This document shows positions 45,577 to 57,559 of a stretch of 64,000 nt of DNA, one piece after another. The first letter of the stretch is position 1, and the number at the start of each line of letters is the position of its first letter. The position numbers were made by a program, and so were the translations under genes. This DNA comes from Ampullaceana balthica (lineage: Eukaryota > Mollusca > Gastropoda > Lymnaeidae). The stretch is taken from positions 1,634,885 through 1,698,884 of the forward strand of contig CALYLW010000125.1 of NCBI GenBank assembly GCA_944989445.1, read 5' to 3'. The notes under the pieces are model-generated. The model saw nothing but the letters and a program-made list of their open reading frames with translations, ran no database searches and was not told the DNA's origin.

Positions 45577-46903
45577 AAAGAAGGGAGACTTAAACTCCTG
45601 CTCGAACTACAGGGGGATCACCCTGCTGTCCATCCCAGGAAAGGTTTTCAACCGTGTACTACTTAACAGGATGAAAAACGCTGTAGACCCTCTTTTGCGG
45701 GACGAACAAGCTGGCTTTCGCACCAACAGATCCTGCACGGACCAGATAGCGACACTGCGCATCATTCTAGAGCAGTCACTAGAGTGGAACTCACCGCTCT
45801 ATGTCAACTTTGTTGACTATGAAAAAGCCTTCGACAGTGTTGACAGGCAAACCTTGTGGAGTTTGCTAAGGCATTACGGGGTGCCACAGAAGATTACGGA
45901 TATAATCAGAAACATGTACGAAGGGATAAACTGCCGAGTTATCCATGGCCAGCTGGTGACAGATGCGTTCCAGGTGAAGACTGGTGTGAGACAAGGGTGC
46001 TTGCTGTCACCATTTCTCTTCCTGTTAGCCATCGACTGGGTGATGAAAACATCTACACAGCAGAAAAGGAATGGCATCCAATGGACCTTGTGGGATCAAC
46101 TGGATGATCTTGACTTTGCTGATGATCTTTCCCTTCTTGCACATACCCAACAACAGATGCAGGAGAAAACAAACATTGTCGCAGCCACTTCTGCTAGCAT
46201 GGGTCTCAACATTCACAAAGGGAAGAGTAAAATCCTCAAGGTTAATGCCACCAGTACATCACCCATTATGCTTGAAGGAGAAGCCCTTGAGGAGGTGGAC
46301 AGTTTTGTTTACCTTGGCAGCGTGGTAGATAAGCAAGGTGGCACAGATGCGGACGTCAAAATAAGGATCGGAAAAGCAAGAGCAGCCTTCCAGCAACTCA
46401 AGAATGTTTGGGTCTCTAACAACTTAGGCAGCAAGTTAAAAGTAAGGATTTTTAACGCTATGGTAAAACCTGTGCTGCTATATGGAGCCGAGACATGGAG
46501 AACAACGGCCGTAAACTTGACCAGAATCCAGTCCTTCATCAACAACTGTTTAAGAAGGATTCTCAGAATTCACTGGCCAGACAAAATCAGCAACCAGGAA
46601 CTGTGGCAGCGGACAAAACAGAAGCCCATTGAGGAAGAGATTCTCCAGAAGCGGTGGAGGTGGATTGGTCATACACTAAGGAAACCTGCTCCTAACACAA
46701 CAAAGCAAGCCCTGAAATGGAGCCCACAGGGTAAGCGGAAAAGAGGCCGTCCAAGAAACACTTGGCGCCGAGAATTGGAGGCAGACATCAAGAGAATTGG
46801 CCATGAATGGAAGATCCTGGAGAAGCTGGCCCAGGATAGAGATGCCTGGAGGTCTCTCGTAGGTGGCCTATGCCCTTGGAGGAATCGCAGACGCCGACGA
46901 TGA
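45577..46903 (+). CDS. Non-LTR reverse transcriptase, open, 5'-truncated
   Basis: One uninterrupted frame. It is already coding before the first Met at 45671 (KKGDLNSCSNYRGITLLSIP from about 45577), so the element is truncated rather than starting here. Palm motifs follow in order: EQAGFRTNRSCTDQI, FVDYEKAFDSVDRQ (A), GVRQGCLLSPFLFLLAIDW (B), LDFADDLSLLAHT (catalytic FADD), MGLNIHKGKSKILKVN and FVYLGSVVDKQGG. Then the C-terminal region has KPVLLYGAETW, FINNCLRRILRIHW, RWRWIGHTLRK, GKRKRGRPRNTW and a basic RNRRRRR end. No stop or frameshift was seen, unlike other elements here. The endonuclease domain is missing, so it cannot move on its own. Clade not assigned. Confidence 0.9.
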
Positions 46904-46959
46904 TCGGTAGATACCCCTCATGGACGAGAAGGCTCAACAATAGTAGAAGAGAATCAGTC

Positions 46960-48299
46960 TAATAATCGCAATATCTTTTATCTTCAAAAAAATAAAATAA
47001 AAAAATCTTGCCATCCCTATAATTCTTTCATATAACATTATTTGTTTCTTTAATTTATACACTTATGTACAAGACCACTCCAAGTGACAAAGCCAAATTT
47101 AACTTGTCCAATATGGTATAATACACATGCGTTTTTAATAAGTATTTTTTCTTATTTTTTCTTCTGCATAAATGTGTCGCATGGGAAATGTTAAATACAT
47201 GACATCTCTCTCTGGCAATTCCTCCCCCTTCATCCACCCACATAAATCATATTAAATGCACAAATCATCATGAGTAGGGATTGTAATGCTTTTTGGTGAC
47301 CTCTGTTTGCGCGTTTTTAATTTTTGTCAAAGATTTTCTTTTGTGCTTCTAGAAAGTTATTCCACGTCATGCCAATGTACCTCAAGTCTGAATGATTATG
47401 TTCTCCTGGTTCACCTTGGTGCGGTTTCGGTGCATGGGAGGATTATTTTATTGTCACAACTCTTCTAGTGATAAGTTTTATTTGGTGTTTTGATATAAAA
47501 CACTGTTCAATTTTCCCAATGTCAGAAGAAGAGGCGGCAGTCCGTTACAGTAAGATACAAATAGATAGATAACGAAGTAGTATCTGACTGCAATTAGGCG
47601 GGACATAAAAAGATGTTATTGAAAAGGCTATGGGTACACCTTAAAGTCACAAAGAAATAAGCTTGTTTGGTTTCTTCCTTCTCAGAATTTTAAATACCCT
47701 ATAAATTACTTCTTTTCTACAACATAGAAAGTAGTTCAAAATTTAAAAAAAAGAAATAAATGTTAGCTCATCCAAGCAAAAAATGTAAAATGTATTAAAA
47801 CCTATAGAGACTTCAACACGATTAAAACAAAAAGAAATTAGAACAAATATTTGTTTAAGTGCAGGGTTATAGTTATGGAATACATTTTTAAATTTAAGTA
47901 TATTTACTGGTTTTTTTTAAAAAATGTAATGAGAAAGGGTTATGAGGGGATTTAAAATACTCTTTATTTGTCAGATATAAACACATGATCTAATGATGCA
48001 CGATCGTTTCAGTGGAACATTAGGATTTCAGTTACTGTTGAGAACCCAAGTACCAAATTTCTGAAAGATGGGGCCATAAGTACAAAGACAGTTGAAATAA
48101 TTCAATATGGTTAAGGGCATTGGTATCATGTCAACGAAATAAGTACGTTCCTCGGTGTTGATTAGAGCAGGGAAATGGGCCACACAATTTCGTGAAGATG
48201 GGGTTATAAATGAGAAAGTTCAACTAAGGCGAACGCTGTCGGGCGTAACATTCGTTATGCTTAGCATTTTGAAGTGAAACCTGCTCAACTTGTTGACAT
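46960..48299. other. AT-rich sequence, no gene recognised
   Basis: Scattered short frames without domains. Confidence 0.4.
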
Positions 48300-49650
48300 C
48301 TTCTGCATTATAATTTCTAAATAATTGTTAACAAATATTATCTACCAAGTTTTATCGAGAATCACATATAGCAGTTAAAACCCTTTGCGGGAGTGTACTC
48401 AACAACTTTCTATAATTTCTTGGCGATCAGTAACTGAAATTTTATTTATACAGTTTATATAAGGAAACAAATGAAATCAATGACCTCGGGCCCAATTGAT
48501 CCAATATGTAAATTTCAAAAGGCTTGTTAATTTAAATCTAAATCATAATGGATATACTTGTTTGTCAATTTTGTCATGGTTGTGTAAATCAAATTTGGAA
48601 TGAAATGACATCAAGGGTACCGTGTCAACACAGTGCAAGTTGTAAAGCTTATATGCCCCAAAATGATCATCTAGACATAATGGAGATATGTGTCAATATT
48701 TTACAAGATTTAAAAAGAAATCACGAGGAATACATTTTAATAGTTATTGAAAAAAGGAGTGAACATTATGAAGTTAAGACACTATTTAATTCTAAAATGG
48801 GCCATCAAATTTTTATATACCAATTTTGGCCAAGATTCATCCATTTACCTATTAGCCACTGCTTAAAATACCTTTCATACAACGCTTGTTAAAATAGACA
48901 TTTAGGGCCCCGGCCCTTAGAAAAGTGTATATTAAAACTTTAATGTCAGAAATATTTTTGGTAAAGTACTCAACAACTTCCTAAAGTTCCATGGCGATTG
49001 GAAGAATAAAATACTATTTATAAAGCTTATATAAGAAAAATTGCTTTAAGGACCCCCAGGGTTATTTGTAAGATGTAAATGTTTAAAACACTTGTTAACT
49101 CAGGTCCGGATTATGATGAATATACTTGTTTGTCAAAATTATTCATGGTCGAGTAATATCAAATGAGTAATAAAATGACATTAAGCGTTCCCTGGTTAAA
49201 CAGTGCAAGAAAAAAAATTACATTAACAGCTTCCGGGCCGAATTCATGTAAGGTGTAAGTTTTAAAACACCTATTGATTTTAAAATGGATTATGATGGTT
49301 ATATTTGTCAAATGGTGTAAATTTCAAATTGGAATAAAGAGTTTAACGTTTAATGTAAAAAAAGTAATGGAAACGAGTTATTTTGCCCTATATTATTTTT
49401 AAATGGTTTATCAAGATTTTATATACCAGGTTTGGTTTAAGGTACATCCCTTCAAACAGCGGCAAAGTTAAACACATAGTTACAAAGTTTATGTAAGGCG
49501 AAACTACATTTATGTCGGGTACCTGGCCTTCCATGAGTGGTAATTTTAAAATTATGATTGCCAATAATCATTGTGAGAGCGTACTCAACAACTTTCCAAA
49601 GTTTCATAGTTCTACATACATGGGAGTCGAAGAATTAGTTATCAGTGAAT
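48300..49650. repeat. Old 'gggcccc' repeat, several diverged units
   Basis: CAACAACTTTC and CAACAACTTCC blocks at about 48410, 48967 and 49587, each followed by a TTCATGGCGATC-like string. GGGCCCCGGCCC lies at about 48905. The 114-codon open frame 48548-48892 lies wholly inside this repeat and resembles its other copies, so it is not called a gene. Confidence 0.5.
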
Positions 49651-50019
49651 AAGTCATTCTTTCAGTCAATCAGGCCTCTGCCTTTTATTCGTATAGATGT
49701 AAAATACTTTTCGACAAAATATATTTTGTGACCTAATTCATTTTGGGTATAAAGACAATGTTTTTTTTTAGATTACACAAAATAAAAACATGTATTCGAT
49801 GTATCTTTGTATTTATCGAAATACATTTACTGGAAGGAAGTCATACAGCTTTCGGGGTTTACGTTAACTTGCCTAAAGTTCCAATTTAACGACTTCATAC
49901 GTGTTTGCTTTAGTAAGTGTGACTAAATTTATGGATTCTCAAATCTCAATACACAGTAAACAAGAGAATGTAATCTCACTCTTAATTTAATTAATCACCG
50001 CAAATCAAAAATCGTTTAA

Positions 50020-50520
50020 GCCAGCTGACCCCGAAGTTATATCGACAGGAAGCTCGCCCTTTTTCTGCCCAGCGCTGATGGCATTAAAAACGTGTTGTTG
50101 TATATACACTTATCGGGACAGGAGTGAATATATGATTTGGTATTAGTAAAGCTGGCAATTCAGACCAGTTTATATGGTTCCTGATAAACCCGCCATATCC
50201 AGCGAGCTACTCAAACAGACGACACCGGTGTGCAGTCCTAGGACTCCCGTCCAGAACCAGTCTGATTGTCGTATATGATCAAGACCCCTTCAATCGTTGA
50301 GTCGCCATCCTTTGGCTGAGTCAGACGCGGTTAGCAACCAGTACCTTCCTTATTCCTTGATGGATAACACAGAACATAGAAGGAGATGAACTTCATAGCA
50401 GCGGTCTAACAGACGCCTAAGTCAACATATTTTATCCGGCTAACCACGTATCTCCGTGCTAGCTGGTCGACCAGCACTCCTTGGACACCAGTGGACTGTG
50501 TTGCATAACTTAATTCAACT
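50020..50520. other. GC-richer block of unknown origin
   Basis: Base composition is clearly less AT-rich than the surroundings. It contains CATATCCAGCGAGCTACTC, GCTAGCTGGTCGACCAGC (a perfect palindrome core CTGGTCGACCAG) and no long frame. It could be an LTR or another retroelement piece. Confidence 0.35.
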
Positions 50521-50574
50521 AATCAATAAAATAATATTCCGAGTCACCATGTGAATTGCTCACTGGATGTGGAA

Positions 50575-50880
50575 CGCTATGACGTCATTGTGTGATCTTA
50601 TATTTAATACAAGGTGTGCATATTAATTATAAATTAAAGATGCGCTGTAAAAAATATTATATGACCTCATTGTTTTAGCTTATATCTTAATTTTGGAAAA
50701 GGGAACGATGTAAAAGTAGGATTTGAGGATTTATAATTATAAAATACTTTGTGTACATTTCAGGACGTTTAATATTTCGTTTTTATCAAACAAGAATAAG
50801 TTACTTGGGGTTTTTACCACAAAAAAAAATGGGCCCTACAGTCACAGTGGGCGCCGTAGCCTACAAACCCTGGTACTCAT
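50575..50880. repeat. TGACGTCA-bearing MITE-like element
   Basis: ATGACGTCATTGTG near 50581. The following 200 bases match 19040-19210, and a GTGGGCGCCGTAGCC end corresponds to the inverted start of the copy at 61850. Confidence 0.45.
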
Positions 50881-51125
50881 ATAAACACGGAAAGCCGTGA
50901 TTATGATCTATCTGGCAAAAAGGAACACTAATTAAAGGTTAATTTATGTTAGCTAATTAATGAAACTTCGAGCTGATGTAAAATATTGTATATTGACATT
51001 TATTCCTTTAATTTATTCAATAATTTGTTTGTCATTCATCACTTGTGGAGATTACTAAAGTATGTCATTGTGATTTTGAGGATACTTATAAACCTAACAC
51101 CCCTAGACACATATACCATACAAAC

Positions 51126-53457
51126 CTTGGGCGTCGCTAGGATATTTTCCTTGGGGGGGGGGCAAAAAAACAACAACACTTTTTTAATTTAACTGACAAT
51201 ACCATACATTTTTAATTTTCAATTAAATTCAAGTTAAGTCAAGCCTTTGAAATTAATAAGACTTACACATTAGTGCTGTAATAGCTAAAATACAACAAAT
51301 ATTAATGCATTCAATAAATTAAAAACTTAAGTTCTTCCGAGAAAATTGAATTTTGCTGTGAAATAATATAAGTGTAGAAACTACAGGATTACCAAGAATG
51401 GATATCAGAATTTTCTTTTACAGGCTAAAAAAAAACAACAATGAAAAGTAGACCAATCGCAGGATTTCGAAATGCCGTTATTAGAAGATTTTGGGGCGTC
51501 TGAAGCATCTGACTTATCATTGGCACTGAGGATAACAGTACAAGTTCAACAGCCAGACACAACTGAAGCAACTGTTCCTAATTTGATTGTAACTGACACT
51601 TATTCATTTCCTAAATTTGACATTGGAAGGTATGTCTGGACACAGGACCTTTCAAATAAGTTGAAATTGCAACTGATTCGTGATTGTTGGACCCCTCATA
51701 AAAAGTATGACTTTAGAGCTGACAGTGATGGAAATAGACTTTTTAGATATGAATGGTTATCAGACTATTCACCGTGTCTTGTATACTCGCAAATGTTAAA
51801 AGGTGCATTTTGCAAATATTGCGTGTTGTTCCTGCAAAAGTAATTCGATGAGTTCAGTGGGCATTTGTCATTAAACCATGTACAATATATAAAGAATTCA
51901 ACGAAGATGCACGTAGCCCCCTGCAAATAATATTGCACAAGGCTCTCATGAAGATGCAAGCAACTTTATTTGCTTTATTGGAAGCCAAAGCAGTTTCTAT
52001 AGATGAGCAGTTGGATTCATCATTTAGAAGACAAACTCAAGAAAATCGCAACAAACTGGGTCCCATCATTTCTACAATCCCTTTTTGCGGCATGCATGAT
52101 TTAGCACTTCGTGTAAAAGAATCAAATTCTGGTAATTTTTAAGACCTGTTCGAGTTTCATTTCAATCTGGAGATCAAGTTCTTGGTAATCATTTGTCAAA
52201 TGGTTCTTGTAGTGCTGAGTATGGTTCACCGACAAAACGACCCCGACAATTAGGCTCCGACATATCGTTCCCGACAAAACGGCTCTGGACTCACAGATGG
52301 ACTAATAGTAAAATGTACAATAAAATATTATATTCGTATTTTTACTCACCTATTCAGTGTCAAGTTTAGCTCACAACAAACAATAAAAATGACATCACAA
52401 GAGTGAATTTAATAGCCTTCACGCGAAATGGTAACAATCATGGTTGTTTGTTGACCATTAACAATATAATAACATCACAAGAAATAATTTTACAATTTTA
52501 CCACTTTTTGTAGCGGTGAAAAATTTGACAAAAGCTGAAAATGCAAAAAAAATTTTTTTTTATTTTTGCTAAAAAATGTTAACAATATGTCCGTTGCCGT
52601 TTTGACGAGTCAACGATGAGTATATCTTGGCAACTACGCAAAACATAATAATCGAAATTTGTGGGTCTCTCTTGTGTGAAGACGTTGTTCATGAAGCAAA
52701 TAATTCAGTTGCATTTTCTATACTTGCCGACGAGACAAATGACATTTCAGGCATTGAGCAGATGTCACTTGGTGTTAGATTTGTCAAAGAAAAAAATGGG
52801 AAAATGATGGTCACAGAAGTATTCCTGATGATTTATTCCAATTGTCAATAGAACAGCTGAAGGTTTACCTAACAACATCATTACGGATTCATTAGAATTT
52901 GGATTAGATATGACAAAGCTTGTTGGTCAAGGATGCGACGGATGTTCTACAGTGGCAGGTAAAGAAGGAGGAGTCCAAGCTATAATTCGAAAAAAATACC
53001 CAAAAACAGCATTTGCACATTGCAGTTCACATAAACTAAATCTTGTTGTGAACGATTTAAATACTGTGACTGTTGTACGAAACCCAATAAGAACAATTAA
53101 GTCAATTATAGTGTTTTTCCTAGAAATAAATCAGCAAAGAAACTTATTCCAAATGTTCCTTTGTTATGTGAAACTAGATGGACACTTGCAAGTAAAAGCT
53201 TGCGGATTTTTGCTGAAAATGTGACAGAAATTGTTAAACGACCGGAATAGTTAGAACAATCAGTAATCTAATGAGTTATACTTGCAGATATAATTCTTTT
53301 TTATGTTTGATATATGTAAACTGTCTTCAATGTAATAAACTTTCAGGAAATTTAGTTCAGTTTTATTGTAACAACTTTATGACATTTTTATTACATTTTT
53401 CTAAAATGTAGGGGTGCATAAGCCCCCCATGCCCCTATCCCCTTAACTACGCCCATG
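51126..53457 (+). mobile_element. ZMYM1-like hAT transposon with TIRs and perfect 8-bp TSD
   Basis: The left end CTTGGGCGTCGCTAGG and the inverted right end CATGGGCGTAGTTAAGG are TIRs. ATACAAAC flanks both sides (51118-51125, 53458-53465). Transposase pieces on the plus strand: FDIGRYVWTQDLSNKLKLQL to GAFCKYCVLF (51612-51835, TTF-type zinc-finger region), then KALMKMQATLFALLEAKAVS and GPIISTIPFCGMHDLALRV (51940-52115, DUF4371-like), then ATTQNIIIEICGSLLCEDVV and SILADETNDISGIEQMSL (52627-52800), and VGQGCDGCSTVAGKEGGVQA and FAHCSSHKLNLVVND (52920-53060). The DETND and DGCSTVAGK motifs belong to the hAT catalytic core. The C-terminal dimerisation domain is missing, and there are frame breaks near 51842, 52141 and 52850. 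Confidence 0.85.
52223..52616. mobile_element. 394-bp MITE nested in the hAT, TSD TGAGTAT
   Basis: TGAGTAT lies on both sides (52216-52222 and 52617-52623). The hAT reading frame before it (ending Ser-Ala-Glu-Tyr) continues in frame after the second copy (Ile-Leu-Ala-Thr-Thr-Gln). Imperfect inverted ends: GGTTCACCGACAAAACGACC versus CGTTGACTCGTCAAAACGGC. Several CGACAAAACG motifs lie inside the left end. No coding. Confidence 0.7.
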
Positions 53458-53551
53458 ATACAAACCACATCTTCGCACGACATTTAGCATATGTATTTGT
53501 GAACTTAGCTATTATTCAAACACAGTTTTCTTGTAGTAAACTATAATATAA

Positions 53552-54100
53552 CTAGAGATAATCCGTCAAAAATGACGGAATCTTTTTTGGTTTGAGTTCA
53601 ATATAAAATTACTGCTGTAAAAATTAATATTTGTTTAAGATGATTAAAAAAAAAGATTCAAAAAAGGAATAATTAAATAATTAGTTCAAAATTTCTTTAA
53701 TGACAATGTTTCTTGTAAATATTATCGACTTCTTTTGCAAATCTCCTTGATGATCGTCATTTTTAACTAACACTTTTAAATTTTCATGATATCTGCCTCG
53801 AGTTAATGCGACATATAATTGTCCATGAGCGTAAACTGGCTCAGGGAGATATACACCGTTATGGTTGAAAGACTGGCCTTGACTCTTATTGATTGTCATT
53901 TCAAAAGCCAAAATTACTGGGAACTGGCGACGCTTCATTCTGAATTGCAAAGTACTTTCGCTCGGCTCCAAATTTATTCTAGGAATGCAAATTTCTTCTC
54001 CCTACTAACTTCCTGTGATACTTTCTGCTTTTATGCAGTTTCGATGAAGAATCCTTACTACTAATCGAGTTCCATTCAACAAACCCTTTTTTGGGTTTAG
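53552..54100 (-). pseudogene. Helitron 3' end with PIF1-type helicase C-terminus
   Basis: The minus-strand frame 53971-53681 contains LQFRMKRRQFPVILAFEMTI, NKSQGQSFNHNGVYLPEPVY and QLYVALTRGRY, the last motifs (V/VI) of Helitron RepHel helicases. A frame break just upstream separates it from NGTRLVVRILHRNC-like and EEICIPRINL readings (to about 54085). After the stop, the 3' terminus shows the Helitron signature: hairpin CCGTCA-TTTT-TGACGG (53578-53563), then ATTATCT and CTAG followed by T at 53552. The Rep nuclease and most of the helicase are absent. Confidence 0.82.
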
Positions 54101-54137
54101 ATTTCGGAGAAGCATGATAAATGCACCAACTTTTAAA

Positions 54138-54475
54138 TTTAACGATCGCAGCGCCACCTAACAGCACTATAAAACAGCGCCACCTAATAACATTACATCC
54201 ATACAGACAACGGGAATGAACCAACTTTCATTAAACTGGTGTCAAACACATACGCTTTATTTTGAGACTTACATTAAAGTATTCAATCAAATCATACTTT
54301 TAACCGTAACGGTTTTTTAAAATTTGAAATCAAGATGTGATAGAAAGAGAGAGAGGATGTTGAAAAGAGATATAAAAACAAAATCGATCGCAGTGCCACC
54401 TAACAGCACTATATAAAACAAAATCGATCGCAGCGCCACGTACCAGCATTACATCCATACAGACAACGGGAATTA
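54138..54475. repeat. Repeat of CGATCGCAGCGCCACCTAACAG
   Basis: ATCGCAG(C/T)GCCACCTAACAGCA occurs at about 54144 and 54392. A related CGCAGCGCCACGTACCAGCA occurs at about 54428, and TTACATCCATACAGACAACG at about 54193 and 54449. It is a tandem-like arrangement next to the Helitron helicase. Confidence 0.6.
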
Positions 54476-56526
54476 TGTATATTGATAAGTTAATATTGCT
54501 AAGTTTGATTTTTCAGCAAAGAAAAACATTCCACGGAGTGAACGTGCAAATAAAGATCAATTCATATATAATCAGTATTTTTCAACAGTAAAATGCGTTG
54601 AAAGCTTCGAAAGTTGAAATATAGATTTTGCAAAGAAACTAGGTGAAACTTTGCGAATATCTTGATCGATTCTGAATTATTTAAAGTAGAATTAGTTCTT
54701 GTTAAAATACTATTACCTGGACTAATTGTATTTGATAAATATAACTTAAAAACATTTTCAGCAGCCATTTTATGTAATAAACTAATATATGATAAATATA
54801 TGTAATTATTTTGGAATACCTGCTGGTCAATAAGAATATTGACTGTAGGCATTTCCTGTGATTCATTGATTAAAATGGTGTTGCTTTCTGTGAAACTATG
54901 AATTAATTATTGGCAAGTTTCAGTTTTTTTAATGGAAGATTGTCAAAGCCAATGGATCACTAGAGCATGCTAGATTTACTTGTCCTGCTATTTCATGTAA
55001 AAAATATAGAATTAAATCATTAGTATATCCCCCACTCCCTAGAACAAACTATAGATTATTTTTGTTTCATCTGTTATATATATTTTAAAATTTAAAAAAA
55101 ACAAAACTTTATCAACCACCTAAAAGTGCCAATAATGAGATAATTTTATCTAGAGCCAAATCGTAAGTATATGACGCTATGCTGAGCCAAATTTTTACAA
55201 AATAAATATATTAGCATATTGTAATATGATACGTTTTCATCAATTTTCAGAGGACACGCCCTTTCTACTCCAAAAATATCTCATCATAAAACTGCAGTAG
55301 ATCATTGAAATTTCAATTAAATAAATTTGGCTATTTCTCAGAGTGAAAGCGTTCCATCTTATTATTTAATGTTACTACTTTTAAAGTATTTTTTGGTAGA
55401 AATTATATTTTTTTTTATAAATGTAAAAGTAACGATACCTTCACAAAATCGTAAGTATGGCAAACTCTTCAGCAAGTTCAGATTTGTGCCCCTTAAAGTA
55501 GAATTAAGAAAGATCAGTTGAGATGATTACAGAATAACCCACTGTTTTGAATAATTAAATTGTTAAAATAATAGCATACTTCCATAAAATGACAAAGCCT
55601 ATTGTAATATCTCTGTGAATAATCCGGAGAACATTGATTTCCCAAATTTTATATATATTTTTTTAAACATTCCATAAACCATCATATTTGAATCCCAAAA
55701 CGTGTTATCTACCTTAAAAGGCTTGTGAAACCGTTCCACCTTCTGCTTAGTTATTAAATAGTAGCTTTCCACTAATCCCGTTGTCTTAGTTCAGACTATT
55801 TATAAATAATGGAACGTTTATACAATTAATACATTCACGGAAAATAAAAAATTTGCGTATTCCCCTTGTCTTTGTTGTTTACATAGCTACATATTTTGTG
55901 CTATTCTCTCATGGTGACAACACGATCGTTTTTATTACAAAATTTAATATATGAACAACCGAACCTCTCTAAGTCGAATTCAAAGGGACCCGTAAACAAA
56001 ATCCACTTACGGAGTTTTCGAGTTAGGTAAAATGGCGTAATAGGTTTGTTAGTTGATCAAATTTTATATCTGACATTAAATCCTACAATCGAACACAATA
56101 AATATCAATAAAACTTAGAGTTCTGAGTCCTCTGTGTGACTTCTTAGTTTGTGACTAAAAAAATATGTTCTGCTTTTTCATGCGAGATTCTACATTCCTC
56201 ACTGCAGCTGGGCCTAATCTTTTTTTAAAAGTTTTTTTGTTCATTTTATTAGATATAATTAAAATTAGTAAATTCATCTTATAAATTTTGCAATAATTAA
56301 ACTTAAGACACTCATCTCTAAACAATAAGTACAACAACTAAAACTGTTTTAGTGAAACATCATTTTATTATATTTTCCAGGAAATTTGGATACTTAAAAA
56401 CTAACTTTTATGCAAATAATTTTGTCAAATGACTGAAAATATTATTTTGAATTTCTAAAAACATTTAACAAAATACACAATTATTTGTCTTTTTTACTAT
56501 TAATTATTGAAAAATCTGTGCCGGCT
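54476..56526. other. AT-rich sequence, no gene; possible pogo/Tigger-like terminus
   Basis: At 55965-56035 an ACCTCTCTAAGTCGAATTCA plus TTTTCGAGTTAGGTAAAATG pair resembles pogo/Tigger-type ends, without a transposase. The region lies 3' of the putative knot gene on the minus strand. Confidence 0.3.
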
Positions 56527-56532
56527 TTTATT
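56527..56532 (-). promoter_or_regulatory. Putative polyadenylation signal AATAAA
   Basis: Minus-strand AATAAA about 170 bases after the stop codon of the terminal knot exon. In DNA this AT-rich the hexamer occurs often by chance, so the position is only supportive. Confidence 0.3.
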
Positions 56533-56700
56533 TTTTTGACCTATCCGCATTCTAAAATAATGTCACGACAATATCTTTAAGATTATTTTATGTACCTAAA
56601 AGCAGAAATGAACAGAGTGGAAATAGCTTTGATAGTAACATAATGGATATCTATCACTATAGTACAAACGATATCAATTACACCACCAGACACTGCGCTA

Positions 56701-56737
56701 TTAGCCACAAGAGCATAACCAAAAAAAGAAGGCACAC
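56701..56737 (-). CDS. Terminal coding exon of the cystine-knot peptide gene
   Basis: On the minus strand a strong acceptor (C, then ten T, then CAG) precedes 37 coding bases. The first base completes the codon left open by the 63126-63064 exon (AG+G, Arg). The next eleven codons contain three cysteines spaced C-x6-C-x-C, with a hydrophobic, Phe-rich loop between the first two, then Gly and TAA. Adding the upstream exon gives CC-x4-C-x-C-x6-C-x-C, the spacing of agatoxin-like peptides, and an agouti-like aromatic loop. The Gly directly before the stop could serve as a C-terminal amidation donor if processed. A polyadenylation signal AATAAA lies about 170 bases downstream (minus strand, 56532-56527). 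The intron would be about 6.3 kb and contains most of a LINE. In another frame the same DNA is open for 68 codons as a hydrophobic stretch; I consider that a shadow. Confidence 0.62.
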
Positions 56738-56959
56738 CTGAAAAAAAAAGATTTAGCTCATTACTTTTTATAAAAGTTAGACAATACAATGTAGTGATTG
56801 AGTATGACTTTTAAAACAAAATATTAAATGCAATTATACAAGTTAATGTAAATTTCATTGTAACTTAAAATGAAGAATTCAAATATCAAAAAGCTTTAAT
56901 TTATGGATGTGAAATCTGAATATTTCAGAATAGAAAATTGGTATTTTGAGGTTAACAAA

Positions 56960-57330
56960 ATATATTGCTTTTGATAATATAGAAGTATCTTTTAATAAGA
57001 CTAATTTCTCAAAATTAGATGATAGAAGAACATTGAACGAAGTACTAATAATATTTAAATCAACTAATTCTATCTTGGAAATACAACACAAAGATAACAT
57101 AAAACAACCCTTAGATAGACATATCATAGATATGGATTAAAAAAACAACAATTTTCGTATTTCACATTCAAGAACAAACAGATATAAATTATTTATTTTC
57201 CCATCTGCAATTAGGTCGAAGAATAGGTTGCCATATAAACCACGGAAATCAACACACCATCGAGAATAAATTTGAATACAATTGAAAGACTATACATCTA
57301 CCATAGATGACCATAAGACCCCAAAACATT
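56960..57330 (+). pseudogene. CR1-type LINE 3' fragment
   Basis: The plus reading FSKLDDRRTLNEVLIIFKST and LEIQHKDNIKQPLDRH matches the C-terminus of the RT at 22614-23960. The 3' UTR follows to about 57330. Confidence 0.7.
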
Positions 57331-57559
57331 ATGTAAGAAAAGATCGTCTGTAATAGACAATACACTTTAGAACATTTTCTAGTTCTTGTTTTTTTAGCCT
57401 GTAACTTAAAGCAAAATAAACTTTACTTCGCAAGGAATTATATTTTTATTATATCTGATTGTTAAACACATTTAATCACAGTTGATTTGTTGTCATCATG
57501 GTTTAGTTTGTTCTCCCTAATTGTCTGTTAAGCCAAATATTTCATTTAAATATCATCGT

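Noticed and set aside
45856..46545. Several secondary frames across the reverse transcriptase
   Set aside because: Shadows of the long RT frame.
48548..48892. 114-codon open frame with several Cys and His
   Set aside because: Lies within the old dispersed repeat; the same sequence blocks occur elsewhere without a frame.
56583..56789. 68-codon hydrophobic open frame on the minus strand
   Set aside because: It runs through the T-rich splice acceptor; the alternative frame gives the Cys-rich exon with matching phase and stop.
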